NCBI GenBank assembly: GCA_963740945.1
Contig: CAVUGE010000018.1
Coordinates: 1 to 64,000, forward strand
Direction: 5' to 3'
From: CAVQBP01 sp963740945
GTDB taxonomy: Bacteria > Bacteroidota > Ignavibacteria > Ignavibacteriales > Ignavibacteriaceae
DNA: 64,000 nucleotides
Part shown: one piece after another, positions 53,722-63,613 of the stretch
How the letters are laid out: every line of letters begins with the position of its first letter
How positions within the stretch are numbered: the first letter of the stretch is position 1
Notes under the pieces: model-generated
What the model was told of the DNA's origin: nothing
Databases searched by the model: none
Seen by the model: the letters and a program-made list of their open reading frames with translations, nothing else
Position numbers and translations under genes: made by a program

Positions 53722-56721
53722 ATGTATATAAATTTTTACTATAAAAGGGGTCTAAATACTTCTATTTTTATTTTCTTTTTATTTATTTACCTAGTTTTCT
53801 CTTCATTTGTATTTGCCCAAAGCGGTTCTATTACAGGCAAAATATATGATAAAGATACAAATGAACCATTATTGGGAGCAAATCTAGTAGTTCAAGGTAC
53901 GAGTTTAGGTGCAGCAACAGATATAGACGGCAAATATATAATCCGTAATATTCCTACAGGAAAACAAACTCTAATAATTTCATATATCGGATATAATTCT
54001 TTAACCGAAGAAGTTAGTATTTCAGGGAATAGATTATTGGAGCAGGATTTTTATCTTTCAGCAAAAGCAATAGAAGGGCAGACAGTTACAATAACAGCAC
54101 AGGCAGAAGGGCAGCTATCTGCAATCAACCAGCAGCTTCAATCGAATACAATTGAAAATGTTGTATCAAAATCGAGAATAAGAGAATTACCGGATGTGAA
54201 TGCTGCTGAGTCGATAGGACGTTTACCGGGTGTTTCGATTCAAAGATCAGGAGGGGAGGCAACAAAAGTAGAAATCAGAGGACTAAATCCTAAATACAGC
54301 CTTGTCACCGTAAATGGAGTAACAATACCGGGTACCGGATCGACAGATAGAAGTGTTGATCTTTCATTAGTATCATCCAATATGCTGGATGGAATAGTAC
54401 TAAAAAAAGTTATTACACCGGATATGGATGCTGATGTTCTAGGCGGCACGATTGATTTAAGATTAAGAGAAGCCCCAAATAACTTACAGATTAATGTAAC
54501 GGCACAGGGGGGTTACAATTCACTTCAGAAATATTATCATAATTACAATTTCAACGGGAGTCTAAGCAACCGGTTTTTTGGAGATCGTTTGGGAGTAATT
54601 TTGAACCTTAATACGGACAATTACAATCGAAGTGCAGATAAATTACAGGCAAACTGGACAGGAATGGGGAGCAGCGAGGGAGTTAGCGAGCTTGTTAATC
54701 AAGAACTTTTATTGAGAGAAGAACAGGTAAACAGAAAAAGAACCGGCGCGAGTGTTTTACTTGATTATTTAATACCGAATGGAAAAATAACAGCTAATGG
54801 ATTTTTCAACCAACTAAACTGGAGCGGTTTATATCATATTAATGACATGTGGACACCGCTGGCAGCATACAACACGAACCGGCATTTTTATCAACTTGAG
54901 CAGACAGGCGGATTTACAAAAATTTACACAAGTGCATTGGGCATGCATCAGGATTTCAACTGGATTCGTTATGATTTTACAGTATCGAAATCCGGTACAT
55001 ACAGTAATACGCCTAATGACCGGGTTTGGCAATTTGACCAGGAAGCGGGAGCTTTCTCTAAAAATGCAATAACTTCAACTACACCATTAACAATGTTTCC
55101 AGTAATTGCAACCGTAGATACGAATAAGACTCAGTTGACAAATGTGTATGTTTATAGTAGAAGAATTATGGAGAATAATTCTTCTGCCCAGTTTAATGTA
55201 CAAATACCATTTAAGATGGGGGATCAATTGGACGGGTTTTTTAAAGCGGGAGGCAAGTTCCGCTGGCTGAACCGTTCAAACAATCAGAACCAGATAGGTG
55301 AAAACGGGTTGAATTACGGAAACAGCGGGGGACCAAATAATATACTAACTGTAATTGATAATGCTCATCCAGAATGGGGAATTGATTCACTTGTAAGACA
55401 GGTTGGAGGATTACCGATTACGCCATTTTTGGTTAACTATTCTCGTTCAAACTTTTTAGGCGGAGATTTCCCGGTAGTATTTACACTTGATCAAACTAAG
55501 ATGAATCAAATTACAGATGTATTAAAGACTACCGAAGCTAACCGGACCTGGCTTAATTATTCGATTGGTTCACTAGGACAGGACTACAGCGGATCGGAAA
55601 ATTATCAAGCCGCTTATTTAATGGGTGAATTTCATATTACAAAATATTTTACATTAATTCCCGGAGTTAGATGGGAAGGTGAGCACACATCATATAATGG
55701 ACAGAGTTACAGGCAGAATACAATCAGCAACCAGGAATCAGCACCATTAGATTTTAAACTTTTAACTACGGATAGGAATAATTCATTCTGGCTTCCCATG
55801 GTTAACCTGATTACTCAACCCCTGGATTGGCTTCAGATCAAACTTGGAAGAACAGAAAGTTTAGCTCATCCGGATTTTATTCAATATGCTCCAATTTCAA
55901 ATGTTTCATCGGATCAATCGGCAATAAATGCGGTAAATTCCCAGCTTAAAACTTCTCATTCAACCAATTATGACGCAGCGGTTTCATTTTTCAATAATGA
56001 TATAGGATTATTTTCAGTAAGCAGCTTTTATAAGAATATTAAAGATTTGATATTTTACGCGAATTACAAACTGCAGCCCGGATTGACACCGCCGGCAGAG
56101 CTTAATATACCGGTATCATGGTATTCACAGGGCACTCCCCAGGTTAATACATATATGAATAATCCTAACCCGTCAAAATATTACGGTATTGAGTTTGAGT
56201 GGCAGACACATTTCTGGTATCTGCCATCCGTATTACAGGGGCTGGTATTAAATATTAATTATACGCATATATATTCCGAGATGTATTTATCATATGACAG
56301 TGTTTTAACAATTATTACCGGCAGACCTCCAAGACAAAGCTTCTCATATGAATATGTACCTAGAAAAATTAAAACACGTATGCCGGACCAGCCGGCCAAT
56401 ATTAGTGAAATGTACATTAGGTTATGATTTAGGAGGGTTTTCAGCAAGGGTATCATATTTATACCAGGAATATAAATTAACAGGTATCGGTTATGCGGGC
56501 TTATTATCCATCGACGGTATTTACGCCCATTACAGGCCCTTATGAGACGATGGGATTTATCTGTTCAGCAGAAAATCAGCCCTCAGATTCAATTATTTGT
56601 AAATCTGAATAATATAAACGCAAGACCGGATAAAAATTATTTAGGATCCCAGCAAAGTAATCCGTCATATTTTGAATATTATGGATTTACAATGGATCTG
56701 GGAATGAGGTTAAATTTATAA
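53722..56721 (+). pseudogene. TonB-dependent receptor, frameshifted near its 3' end
   Basis: The first 901 residues are a sound receptor: signal peptide, carboxypeptidase-like domain (SGSITGKIYDKDTNEPLLGA), plug with PDVNAAESIGRLPGVSIQRS, then barrel. The frame stops at 56427, but receptor sequence goes on in other frames. LGYDLGGFSARVSYLYQEY follows in frame +1 from about 56402, a YYPSTVFTPITGPYET segment lies in the third frame, and RRWDLSVQQKISPQIQLFVN through FTMDLGMRLNL is back in the first frame, ending at TAA 56719. Three single-base-type shifts within 150 bases sum to a whole codon. Loss of the last strands should block barrel assembly. Decay or an assembly error are both possible. 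Would import a ligand across the outer membrane; no SusD-like gene is adjacent. Confidence 0.85.
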
Positions 56722-56815
56722 TTAGAAAAAGATTATTTTATAAGGAAGATAATTTCATGTTGCAATATAAATGTAACAAATAAAAAATGTACTAACTAAT
56801 AATAGGAGGATTAGT

Positions 56816-59389
56816 ATGAAGCTTAAGTACATGTTTACTATCACAATGTTCGCAGCGGTAATGATGTTTATATGGATGCCGCAAATAAAAGCACAGATAT
56901 CAGGCCATAATTATACAGTGCAGTGGGATGACGGAACTGGAAACGTCAAAGTTAATGCACTATATGATGCTGTAATGGGTGATACTGCAGCTGATGGAAG
57001 CAGAGCGGATATGGACCGTGTTTATATTCTTCTAAAAGGAGGAGTATACTGGAATACAGAACATTTTCAAAATGATGGATACGCATTGAGATTTGTAGGT
57101 CAAACTCCTGATCCTAATGATGTATTTGGTAACCCCCCAACTCTTCAAATGGTTGCCAGGGACGATGGTACGGTTGATGGGCATATATTATCAGGCTATG
57201 GTGATGTATATATGAAGAATTTATATATCATTGCTTCGGATCAAAATGGTGTCCAAACATATTATCAGCCAATAGAATTCGACGGCGACAATCTACATTG
57301 TGTGTTTGACAGTGTTATATTTGAACGTTCCAATTTTGCAATTACAGCGTGGACAAGCAAAGGCTGTGATATATATTTCACAAATTGCAAATGGATAAAC
57401 CTGGTTGAAAAACCGATTACACAACAATGGACAGGCCGTGTGATTTCCTGCTGGTCAGATGTAGATACACTTGTTATGGAAAATTGCACATTTGAAAACA
57501 TCGGATGTTTTGTTGTTCAAGTAGAAGGAGGTTCAGCCAAATATTTCCGGTTTGTTCATAATACAATGATAAATGTTGGGCGTCAACCTTTCCAGGGTAA
57601 CTGGTGGCAGACTGCTCATATAGCAAACAACCTTTTTATAAATTCATTCTTTGACGGTGAGGGATATATTGATTATAATCCTATCAGCAATCCAAACAGA
57701 AATCAATATACATCAGGGTTATTTGGATTAGGTACACTGCCATCAAAATATGGAACTGAATTTGGGCGAAGAATTGTATTTGCCAATTCAGCAGCATTCC
57801 TTGCTCAAACGTTTAAGACAGCATGGGATGATACAGTAAGGGTCCAGGACTATACAAATGATACAACAGATGCATTCTTTAGATTATATAGTCCGGCAAA
57901 CGGAGGTCAAATGGTAATAAAGGATACTATGTGGCTTTCTTCAATGCCTAACTTTACAAAGTTTGATACAAGTAATTATCAGACGATGATTCAATTTATT
58001 AAAGATATTAGAGCGGGCGTTACACCGGCACCAATATGGATGCAAGATCTTCAAGTTGAAAACGGAGATACATTATGGACGGCACCTCAGTGGCCTTTAG
58101 CACAGAATTTTACATATTCGGATGCAAATTTAATGACTGCGGGTACAGATAAACTTCCACTCGGTGATCTTAATTGGTTCCCTGATAAACTTGCCGATTG
58201 GCAAATGAATAGAGCACAATATGTAAAACAAATCGATGATATGGCAGGAGCTAAAATTGTCCAGGTTCCTGTAGGAACGGGTGAAGCAGAAGACGGTACA
58301 CTTGGCGGTGATGCTTCCGTAGTAAATGTACAGGGATTTGTTTACTATAGATTTGAATCTTCTGGAGATATTTTGTGGACATTTGATCTACCTTCGGCAG
58401 TACCTAACAGTAAGTTAGTAGTTTATACTAATTTAACCGGATCAAATCCAAGAGGTGAAAATATTTTACTAAATGGTGTAAATCTTACCAATAATACCGG
58501 TTACGGAGAATATCATTATACATCTCCACCACTTGTCTTAAACGGCTGGGATTCTTTGGCTATAGTAAAAGACAGTTTGCAAAATGGTGATGCTGCTACA
58601 CTTGCAGCACAGCAGGCAGCAATGGATTTACCGTCCGGAACTAATACAATAGAAATGAAAAAATCATGGGGCTATCAGAATTTCAGCGGAGTAAATATCT
58701 ATGATGCTTCGGGAAACCTAATGAAAGAATTAAGAATACCTGATGCTGTATATGACGGCGGTATTTTGACGGTAGAAGGTGCTGTTTGGGCTCCAAGTGC
58801 TTTAAAATCAGTTAATATGGGAACAAACGGAACCGATGTTCTGACTTTAGTAACTCCCAATGATGCTAGTTATAGATTTAGAATATTTTACCAGAATATA
58901 AATGGTGATCAACCATTAAGTATTTCTGAAGGTTCGACAAAATTAATGGATATAACACTTCCCGGAAATACTGACTCAACAGGCCTTGATGTTCTGACAG
59001 ATAAAGTTTCATTAACCGGCGGAACTCATTCTATTACCTTCACCGGCGGGAACTTTAATTTTGACTATGTTCAATTAATAAAAGATTCTGTTGTTGCAGG
59101 TGTTGTAGATCGCAATGTTCAGCCGAATAGTTATTCATTATCCCAGAACTATCCAAATCCTTTCAACCCAACAACAAATATCAACTTCTCAGTAGCGAAA
59201 GCTTCGAATGTTAAGTTGATTATTTATAATATACTGGGACAACAAGTAGCTACACTTATTAATAATTATATGAATGCCGGAACTTATACATATCAATTCA
59301 ATGCAGCTAATTTGGCTTCAGGTGTATATCTATACAGTCTTGAGGCCGGCAGCTTTAGAATGAACAAGAAGATGATTCTTCTCAAGTAA
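56816..59389 (+). CDS. secreted right-handed beta-helix protein with carbohydrate-binding-like modules and T9SS domain
   Basis: 857 residues. Signal peptide ends near IKAQ. Residues about 30-300 look like a parallel beta-helix of the pectate-lyase/polysaccharidase type: VYMKNLYIIASDQNG, CVFDSVIFERSNFAITAW, LVMENCTFENIGCFVVQV, FRFVHNTMINVGRQPFQGNW, HIANNLFINSFF. Two later beta modules (from AEDGTLGGDASVVNVQG and from ILTVEGAVWAPSAL, ending FNFDYVQLI) resemble CBM6/35-like domains. The C-terminus has SLSQNYPNPFNPTTNINF and ASGVYLYSLEAG, a T9SS sorting domain. AGGAGG before the ATG. Enzyme activity is plausible but unproven. Confidence 0.8.
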   Translation: MKLKYMFTITMFAAVMMFIWMPQIKAQISGHNYTVQWDDGTGNVKVNALYDAVMGDTAADGSRADMDRVYILLKGGVYWNTEHFQNDGYALRFVGQTPDPNDVFGNPPTLQMVARDDGTVDGHILSGYGDVYMKNLYIIASDQNGVQTYYQPIEFDGDNLHCVFDSVIFERSNFAITAWTSKGCDIYFTNCKWINLVEKPITQQWTGRVISCWSDVDTLVMENCTFENIGCFVVQVEGGSAKYFRFVHNTMINVGRQPFQGNWWQTAHIANNLFINSFFDGEGYIDYNPISNPNRNQYTSGLFGLGTLPSKYGTEFGRRIVFANSAAFLAQTFKTAWDDTVRVQDYTNDTTDAFFRLYSPANGGQMVIKDTMWLSSMPNFTKFDTSNYQTMIQFIKDIRAGVTPAPIWMQDLQVENGDTLWTAPQWPLAQNFTYSDANLMTAGTDKLPLGDLNWFPDKLADWQMNRAQYVKQIDDMAGAKIVQVPVGTGEAEDGTLGGDASVVNVQGFVYYRFESSGDILWTFDLPSAVPNSKLVVYTNLTGSNPRGENILLNGVNLTNNTGYGEYHYTSPPLVLNGWDSLAIVKDSLQNGDAATLAAQQAAMDLPSGTNTIEMKKSWGYQNFSGVNIYDASGNLMKELRIPDAVYDGGILTVEGAVWAPSALKSVNMGTNGTDVLTLVTPNDASYRFRIFYQNINGDQPLSISEGSTKLMDITLPGNTDSTGLDVLTDKVSLTGGTHSITFTGGNFNFDYVQLIKDSVVAGVVDRNVQPNSYSLSQNYPNPFNPTTNINFSVAKASNVKLIIYNILGQQVATLINNYMNAGTYTYQFNAANLASGVYLYSLEAGSFRMNKKMILLK

Positions 59390-59431
59390 ATTTGGATTGT
59401 CCGGTATAACTGGTTTTCTGTTCTGATATAA

Positions 59432-59459
59432 GGCAGTCACGAGTGTGGCTGCCTTTTTT
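59432..59459 (+). terminator. intrinsic terminator of the T9SS protein gene
   Basis: GGCAGTCAC pairs with GTGGCTGCC (nine pairs, one G-T) around GAGT, then six T. Confidence 0.9.
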
Positions 59460-59485
59460 AGGATTACTTAAACATTTTCCATGGA

Positions 59486-59832
59486 TAGCAAAAGTTTCCG
59501 AATGGAGTGCCGAATAATACTCCGCTGCAGCCCACGCCTATTTATGAATTTATAATGATGCTTATAATATTCCTTATACTCTGGAAGTTAAGAAAGAAAG
59601 GCTGGATGGATGGGAAATTGTTTATGTTATATTTAATTTTTGCCGGTGCTGAAAGGTTTATTATAGAATTTATAAGACTTAACCCGCGACTTTTTGGGGA
59701 CTTTCCGAAGCTCAATTGATTTCCATTCCGATGATGATAGTTGGAATCCTTGGCTTTATATATTTAACACAGAATAAAGACTTAAAAAAGTTTGTACCTC
59801 CTCCGCAGAAACTAGCCGTTAAGAAGAAATAA
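59486..59832 (+). pseudogene. lgt: 3' remnant of prolipoprotein diacylglyceryl transferase
   Basis: Only the last third or so of Lgt is recognisable. FPNGVPNNTPLQPTPIYE (from 59495) leads into FLILWKLRKKGWMDGKLF and FAGAERFIIEFIRLNPRLF in one frame. After a shift at the T5G4 run near 59691-59699, GLSEAQLISIPMMIVGILGF continues in another frame to TAA 59830-59832. In-frame TAG at 59486 and absence of the N-terminal two thirds show it is not functional. It starts 27 bases after the terminator of the T9SS gene, so that gene block may have been inserted into or next to lgt. A working lgt must lie elsewhere, given the lipoproteins in this window. Confidence 0.82.
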
Positions 59833-59937
59833 TTCTCTAAGCATTTTATACGCTGCATCTTTTTGTTAGGTAATGAAGTTAAAGTGTAGTTTTGCGGATG
59901 AGAATAACCACCTCTAAATCTCATCCCGTCTGGCATG

Positions 59938-60044
59938 TCCCTATGGGAAGAATCTCAATAAAATAATTTTTTATTTCACCCCAGTCGGGGTTTGAATATT
60001 ACTGCTATTATATATCTTCTACAATAATATCACACCATCGGTGT
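59938..60044 (+). repeat. hairpin repeats related to the 32675 array
   Basis: Three short hairpins: TCCC-TAT-GGGA (59938), ACCCC-AGTC-GGGGT (59978) and ACACC-ATC-GGTGT (60032). The last two are about 53 bases apart, centre to centre. The linker contains ATATCTTCTACAATAAT, the same words as in the 51-bp array (ATATCATCTACAATAAT), but the hairpin arms differ. Lies in the 665-base gap 59833-60497, which shows no gene. Confidence 0.7.
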
Positions 60045-60069
60045 TCCAAGTTTTGATTTATGCAGGTAT

Positions 60070-60084
60070 AAAGATGACATCTTT
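60070..60084 (+). repeat. solo palindromic end of the 95-bp element
   Basis: AAAGATGACATCTTT alone; no AAAGATGTCATCTTT partner within 150 bases. Preceded by TTATGCAGGTAT, similar to TTATGCAAGTAT before copy B. Confidence 0.6.
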
Positions 60085-60497
60085 CAACTTTGCAAGTTTT
60101 ATTCTTATGTTATACTGGAGTTAAGGGCTGTTAGACGGCTGTTAGATCGGTGGAGATGTAGTTTTTGGATGCTTATTTATAGGTATTGCTGCTTAAGCTT
60201 AGCCGGTAAAAAGAATAAAATAATTTGTTAATAAGTTTGTATTCCATGATTTTTTTTTCTTAAAAAGGAAAGATAAATAAAGATTAGGAAAAATTAAAAT
60301 GAGATTTTCGATGCCCATTAACCCGTATAATTTCAAAAGTGAATCCATTTCTAAATAATTTCAAGAATTATTTATTTCGGGGCCGACTAAAAAGGACTTC
60401 GTTAAATAAATAGAAATAAGTTAGAAATTTATATTGTTCCTTAGTATTTTTATATCTTGAAATAAAATATTATTGAATTAATTGTAAAGGAATATAA

Positions 60498-61793
60498 ATG
60501 ACTAATATAGTGGATGTTTTAGCAAGAGAGATTTTAGACTCAAGAGGGAATCCAACTTTGGAAGTTGAAGTACAGCTTGAAAGCGGGATCGTTGGAAGAG
60601 CAGCAGTTCCGAGCGGTGCCTCAACCGGGGAACATGAAGCAGTCGAACTAAGAGATGGCGATAAATCAAGATACGGAGGAAAAGGTGTACTGAAAGCAGT
60701 GGAAAATGTTAATGAAAGAATTGCAGATGAAATCATTGATATGGATGCTGTTGATCAGGCAGAGCTTGACCGTTTCTTAATTGAGCTGGATGGGACTGAA
60801 AATAAAGGTGCAATGGGAGCAAATGCATTGCTTGGTGTTTCACTCGCCGCAGCAAAAGCTGCTGCTGAAACTTTAACTTTGCCTTTATACAGGTATATTG
60901 GCGGTGTTAATGCGCGTACCCTTCCTGTCCCGATGATGAATATTCTAAACGGCGGTAAACATGCCGATAATAACGTAGATTTTCAGGAATTTATGATCAT
61001 GCCTGCCGGCGCACCCAGTTTTTGTGAAGCACTAAGAATGGGAGCAGAAACTTTTCATTCTTTGAAATCTGTTTTGCATAAAAAAGGTTATAATACTGCT
61101 GTTGGTGATGAAGGAGGATTTGCCCCTAATTTAAAATCCAATGATGAAGCCATCGAAGTAATTCTTGAGGCTGTTGAACAGGCAGGGTATAAAATTGGGA
61201 AGGATATTTTTATTGCTTTAGATCCTGCTGCAAGTGAATTTTATCTTAAGGATAAGGATTCTTATCATCTTTTTAAATCTGCACCGGACAATGTTATCTC
61301 CAAAGAAAAAATGATTGATTTTTGGGCAGATTGGGTTACAAAGTATCCAATTATATCTCTCGAAGATGGTCTTGCAGAAGATGATTGGGAGGGATGGAAG
61401 ATGCTCACAGATAAGCTTGGTAAAAAGATACAGCTTGTCGGTGATGATCTTTTTGTAACCAATACAAAAAGACTTGCTGACGGAATTGAAAGAGGTGTTG
61501 CCAATTCCATTCTTATAAAAGTAAATCAGATAGGGACTCTTACCGAAACGCTGGACGCTATTGAAATGGCAAAGAAAGCCGGATATACTAACGTAATCAG
61601 CCACAGATCGGGTGAAACCGAAGATACCACCATTGCGGACATTGCAGTTGCCACAAATGCCGGACAAATAAAGACAGGGTCTTTATCGCGTACTGATAGA
61701 ATCGCAAAATACAATCAACTTTTACGAATTGAAGGTGAACTTGGAAATACTGCAGTATTTCCGGGCTTAGCTGCAATAAATTACAAAGGTTAA
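60498..61793 (+). CDS. eno: enolase
   Basis: 431 residues, full length. Interconverts 2-phosphoglycerate and phosphoenolpyruvate in glycolysis. AREILDSRGNPTLEVEV opening, SGASTGEHEAVELRDGD, the catalytic region VGDEGGFAPNL, the metal ligands in IALDPAASEFY, PIISLEDGLAEDDWEGW and LVGDDLFVTN, the catalytic lysine in ILIKVNQIGTLTET and the HRSGETEDTTIAD signature. AAAGGA precedes the ATG. Ends in a strong terminator and stands alone. Confidence 0.98.
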   Translation: MTNIVDVLAREILDSRGNPTLEVEVQLESGIVGRAAVPSGASTGEHEAVELRDGDKSRYGGKGVLKAVENVNERIADEIIDMDAVDQAELDRFLIELDGTENKGAMGANALLGVSLAAAKAAAETLTLPLYRYIGGVNARTLPVPMMNILNGGKHADNNVDFQEFMIMPAGAPSFCEALRMGAETFHSLKSVLHKKGYNTAVGDEGGFAPNLKSNDEAIEVILEAVEQAGYKIGKDIFIALDPAASEFYLKDKDSYHLFKSAPDNVISKEKMIDFWADWVTKYPIISLEDGLAEDDWEGWKMLTDKLGKKIQLVGDDLFVTNTKRLADGIERGVANSILIKVNQIGTLTETLDAIEMAKKAGYTNVISHRSGETEDTTIADIAVATNAGQIKTGSLSRTDRIAKYNQLLRIEGELGNTAVFPGLAAINYKG

Positions 61794-61818
61794 AATCTAA
61801 CAAAAATTATTATATTTT

Positions 61819-61846
61819 AAGCCGCCTATAACTGGCGGCTTTTTTT
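61819..61846 (+). terminator. intrinsic terminator of eno
   Basis: AAGCCGCC pairs with GGCGGCTT (8 bp, seven-base loop), followed by a run of T. Confidence 0.92.
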
Positions 61847-61882
61847 ATGTTTTTGTAAAATATATAAAAAGTAATTTTTTTT

Positions 61883-62782
61883 ATGGCATATTTAGGTGAG
61901 ATCAGTGCATTAATTACTGCTTTCCTTTGGTCAGGAACCTCTATTGCTTTTACTGCAGCAGCTACAAGGATTGGTTCTTTACAGTTAAATATAAATAGAA
62001 TGCTTCTTGCTGCAGTTCTTCTCAGTTTAACAATACTTGCAGCAAATATAAATTACTCTCTTTCAGCTTCACAGATTTATTACTTAATTTTTAGCGGTAT
62101 TGCCGGTTTGGTTTTAGGAGATACATTTTTATTCAAGGCTTTCCAATATATAGGTGCGAGAATCGGAATGTTATTAATGGCATTTGTTCCGGCTATGAGC
62201 ACTATTCTAGCATTTTTATTTTTGAATGAGTCAATATCCACAGCCGGAATATTAGGAATGATGGTTACACTAAGTGGTATATCTATTGTTGTTCTTGAAA
62301 ATAAAAACCGCCAAGGTATTGAAAAAACGAAATCAAAAACCAACAGGCTTGGAATATTTTATGGAATCTTAGGAGCTCTTGGTCAGGCATCGGGTTTAGT
62401 ACTTGCAAAGTTTGCTTTTGAGCAAGGACATATAAACGGATTTGTAGCTACCTTTATTAGAATTTCTTCTTCTGTAATTATGATGATATTTTTAGCTGTT
62501 ATAGTTAAAAAATACAAAAATCCGGTAAAAATTTATTCAAATGATAGAAAAGCTCTTTTTGCTACTATTATAGGGACTATTCTCGGGCCTTTTCTGGGAA
62601 TTACTTTTAGTCTTATTTCAATCGAATATACGAAGGTTGGTATTGCTTCGACTCTGATGGCAATGGTCCCGGTTATTATGCTTCCATTGGTGCGATATTA
62701 TTATAAAGAAAGCTTAAGCTGGAGAGCTATATCAGGGGCATTTCTTGCTGTAGGGGGTGTTGCAATATTATTTTTAAGATAA
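61883..62782 (+). CDS. EamA/DMT-family transporter
   Basis: 299 residues with ten predicted membrane helices in two EamA repeats (about 5-138 and 155-298). FLWSGTSIAFTAAATRIGSL opens the first repeat and FAFEQGHINGFVATFIRISS the second half. Members export amino acids, sugars or other metabolites; the substrate cannot be told. Convergent with the macrodomain gene, seven bases apart. Confidence 0.88.
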   Translation: MAYLGEISALITAFLWSGTSIAFTAAATRIGSLQLNINRMLLAAVLLSLTILAANINYSLSASQIYYLIFSGIAGLVLGDTFLFKAFQYIGARIGMLLMAFVPAMSTILAFLFLNESISTAGILGMMVTLSGISIVVLENKNRQGIEKTKSKTNRLGIFYGILGALGQASGLVLAKFAFEQGHINGFVATFIRISSSVIMMIFLAVIVKKYKNPVKIYSNDRKALFATIIGTILGPFLGITFSLISIEYTKVGIASTLMAMVPVIMLPLVRYYYKESLSWRAISGAFLAVGGVAILFLR

Positions 62783-62789
62783 TTGAATT

Positions 62790-63293
62790 TTAATTATTCT
62801 CCTCGTAAACTTTTTTTGTATTTTCATCAAAGCAAACAAATATTATTTTTTCAAGGAAATCGTTTTTTTCAAGGTAGTTTTTAGTTTCGGTTAGAGCAAT
62901 TTTAACTGCACGTTCTAACGGAAATCTATATGCACCTGTACTGATTGAAGGGAATGCAATTGTCTTTATAATATTTTCTTCTGCTAAAGACAGAGAATTC
63001 TTATAACAATTTGCCAATAGACTATCTTCATTATATGTTCCGCCATTCCAAACCGGTCCCACAGTATGAATGATATATTTTGCCGGCAGATTAAAACCAG
63101 GTGAAATTTTTGCCTGACCCGTAGGGCATCTGCCAAGTTTTTTATTATATTCGAGCAATTCCGGGCCAGCACCTCTATGAATTGCACCATCAACACCTCC
63201 TCCTCCTAATAAAGATGTATTTGCCGCATTTACAATTGCATCAACTTTTTGCTTTGTTATATCACCTTTAATTATTTCAATTTTCGTTTTCAT
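62790..63293 (-). CDS. macrodomain protein, ADP-ribose hydrolase (YmdB-like)
   Basis: 167 residues, a single macrodomain. IEIIKGDITKQKVDAIVNAA, then NTSLLGGGGVDGAIHRGAGP is the ADP-ribose loop of the O-acetyl-ADP-ribose deacetylase/MacroD class (GGGVDGAIH), and FPSISTGAYRFPLERAVKIA the second phosphate loop. It would remove ADP-ribose from acetate or proteins. No partner ADP-ribosyltransferase or toxin gene is adjacent. Confidence 0.94.
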   Translation of the reverse strand: MKTKIEIIKGDITKQKVDAIVNAANTSLLGGGGVDGAIHRGAGPELLEYNKKLGRCPTGQAKISPGFNLPAKYIIHTVGPVWNGGTYNEDSLLANCYKNSLSLAEENIIKTIAFPSISTGAYRFPLERAVKIALTETKNYLEKNDFLEKIIFVCFDENTKKVYEENN

Positions 63294-63366
63294 TTCTGCC
63301 TCAAACTTTCAATTAATAAAATATTCAGCAGTAATATTCATAAAAACACACAAGAACCGGCATTTA

Positions 63367-63463
63367 AAAGATGACATCTTTGTTTTTCAAAAGTAAGATT
63401 CAATCCGGATCGAATTTTTAATAAAAAATTGAAATTATTTTTCTTTCTAAAGATGTCATCTTT
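63367..63463 (+). repeat. 97-bp dispersed element with palindromic ends (copy D)
   Basis: AAAGATGACATCTTT (63367-63381) and AAAGATGTCATCTTT (63449-63463) enclose 67 bases that align with copy B and with the inverted copy A. It lies in the gap 63294-63613; nothing else was recognised there. Confidence 0.8.
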
Positions 63464-63613
63464 ACATGTTGTAGTTAAAAGAATATACTTAATTAATTAT
63501 TTAACCATTTAACTAATTGGAAGACCAATAAAATATTTTCTATTTTATGGTAAAAATAAAAAAGACTATATTTATATATAAAAAGAAACATAATAAATTC
63601 TCCAAACAGTCAT

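Noticed and set aside
53722..56721. Programmed ribosomal frameshifting in the receptor gene
   Set aside because: Three shifts would be needed within 150 bases and no slippery heptamer with a following structure was seen; decay or sequence error is simpler.
61218..61667. 149-codon minus-strand open frame inside eno
   Set aside because: Antisense shadow of a highly conserved gene, with no recognisable domain.
62790..63293. Macrodomain gene as antitoxin of a DarT-like pair
   Set aside because: No ADP-ribosyltransferase gene is adjacent; neighbours are a convergent transporter and a repeat element.
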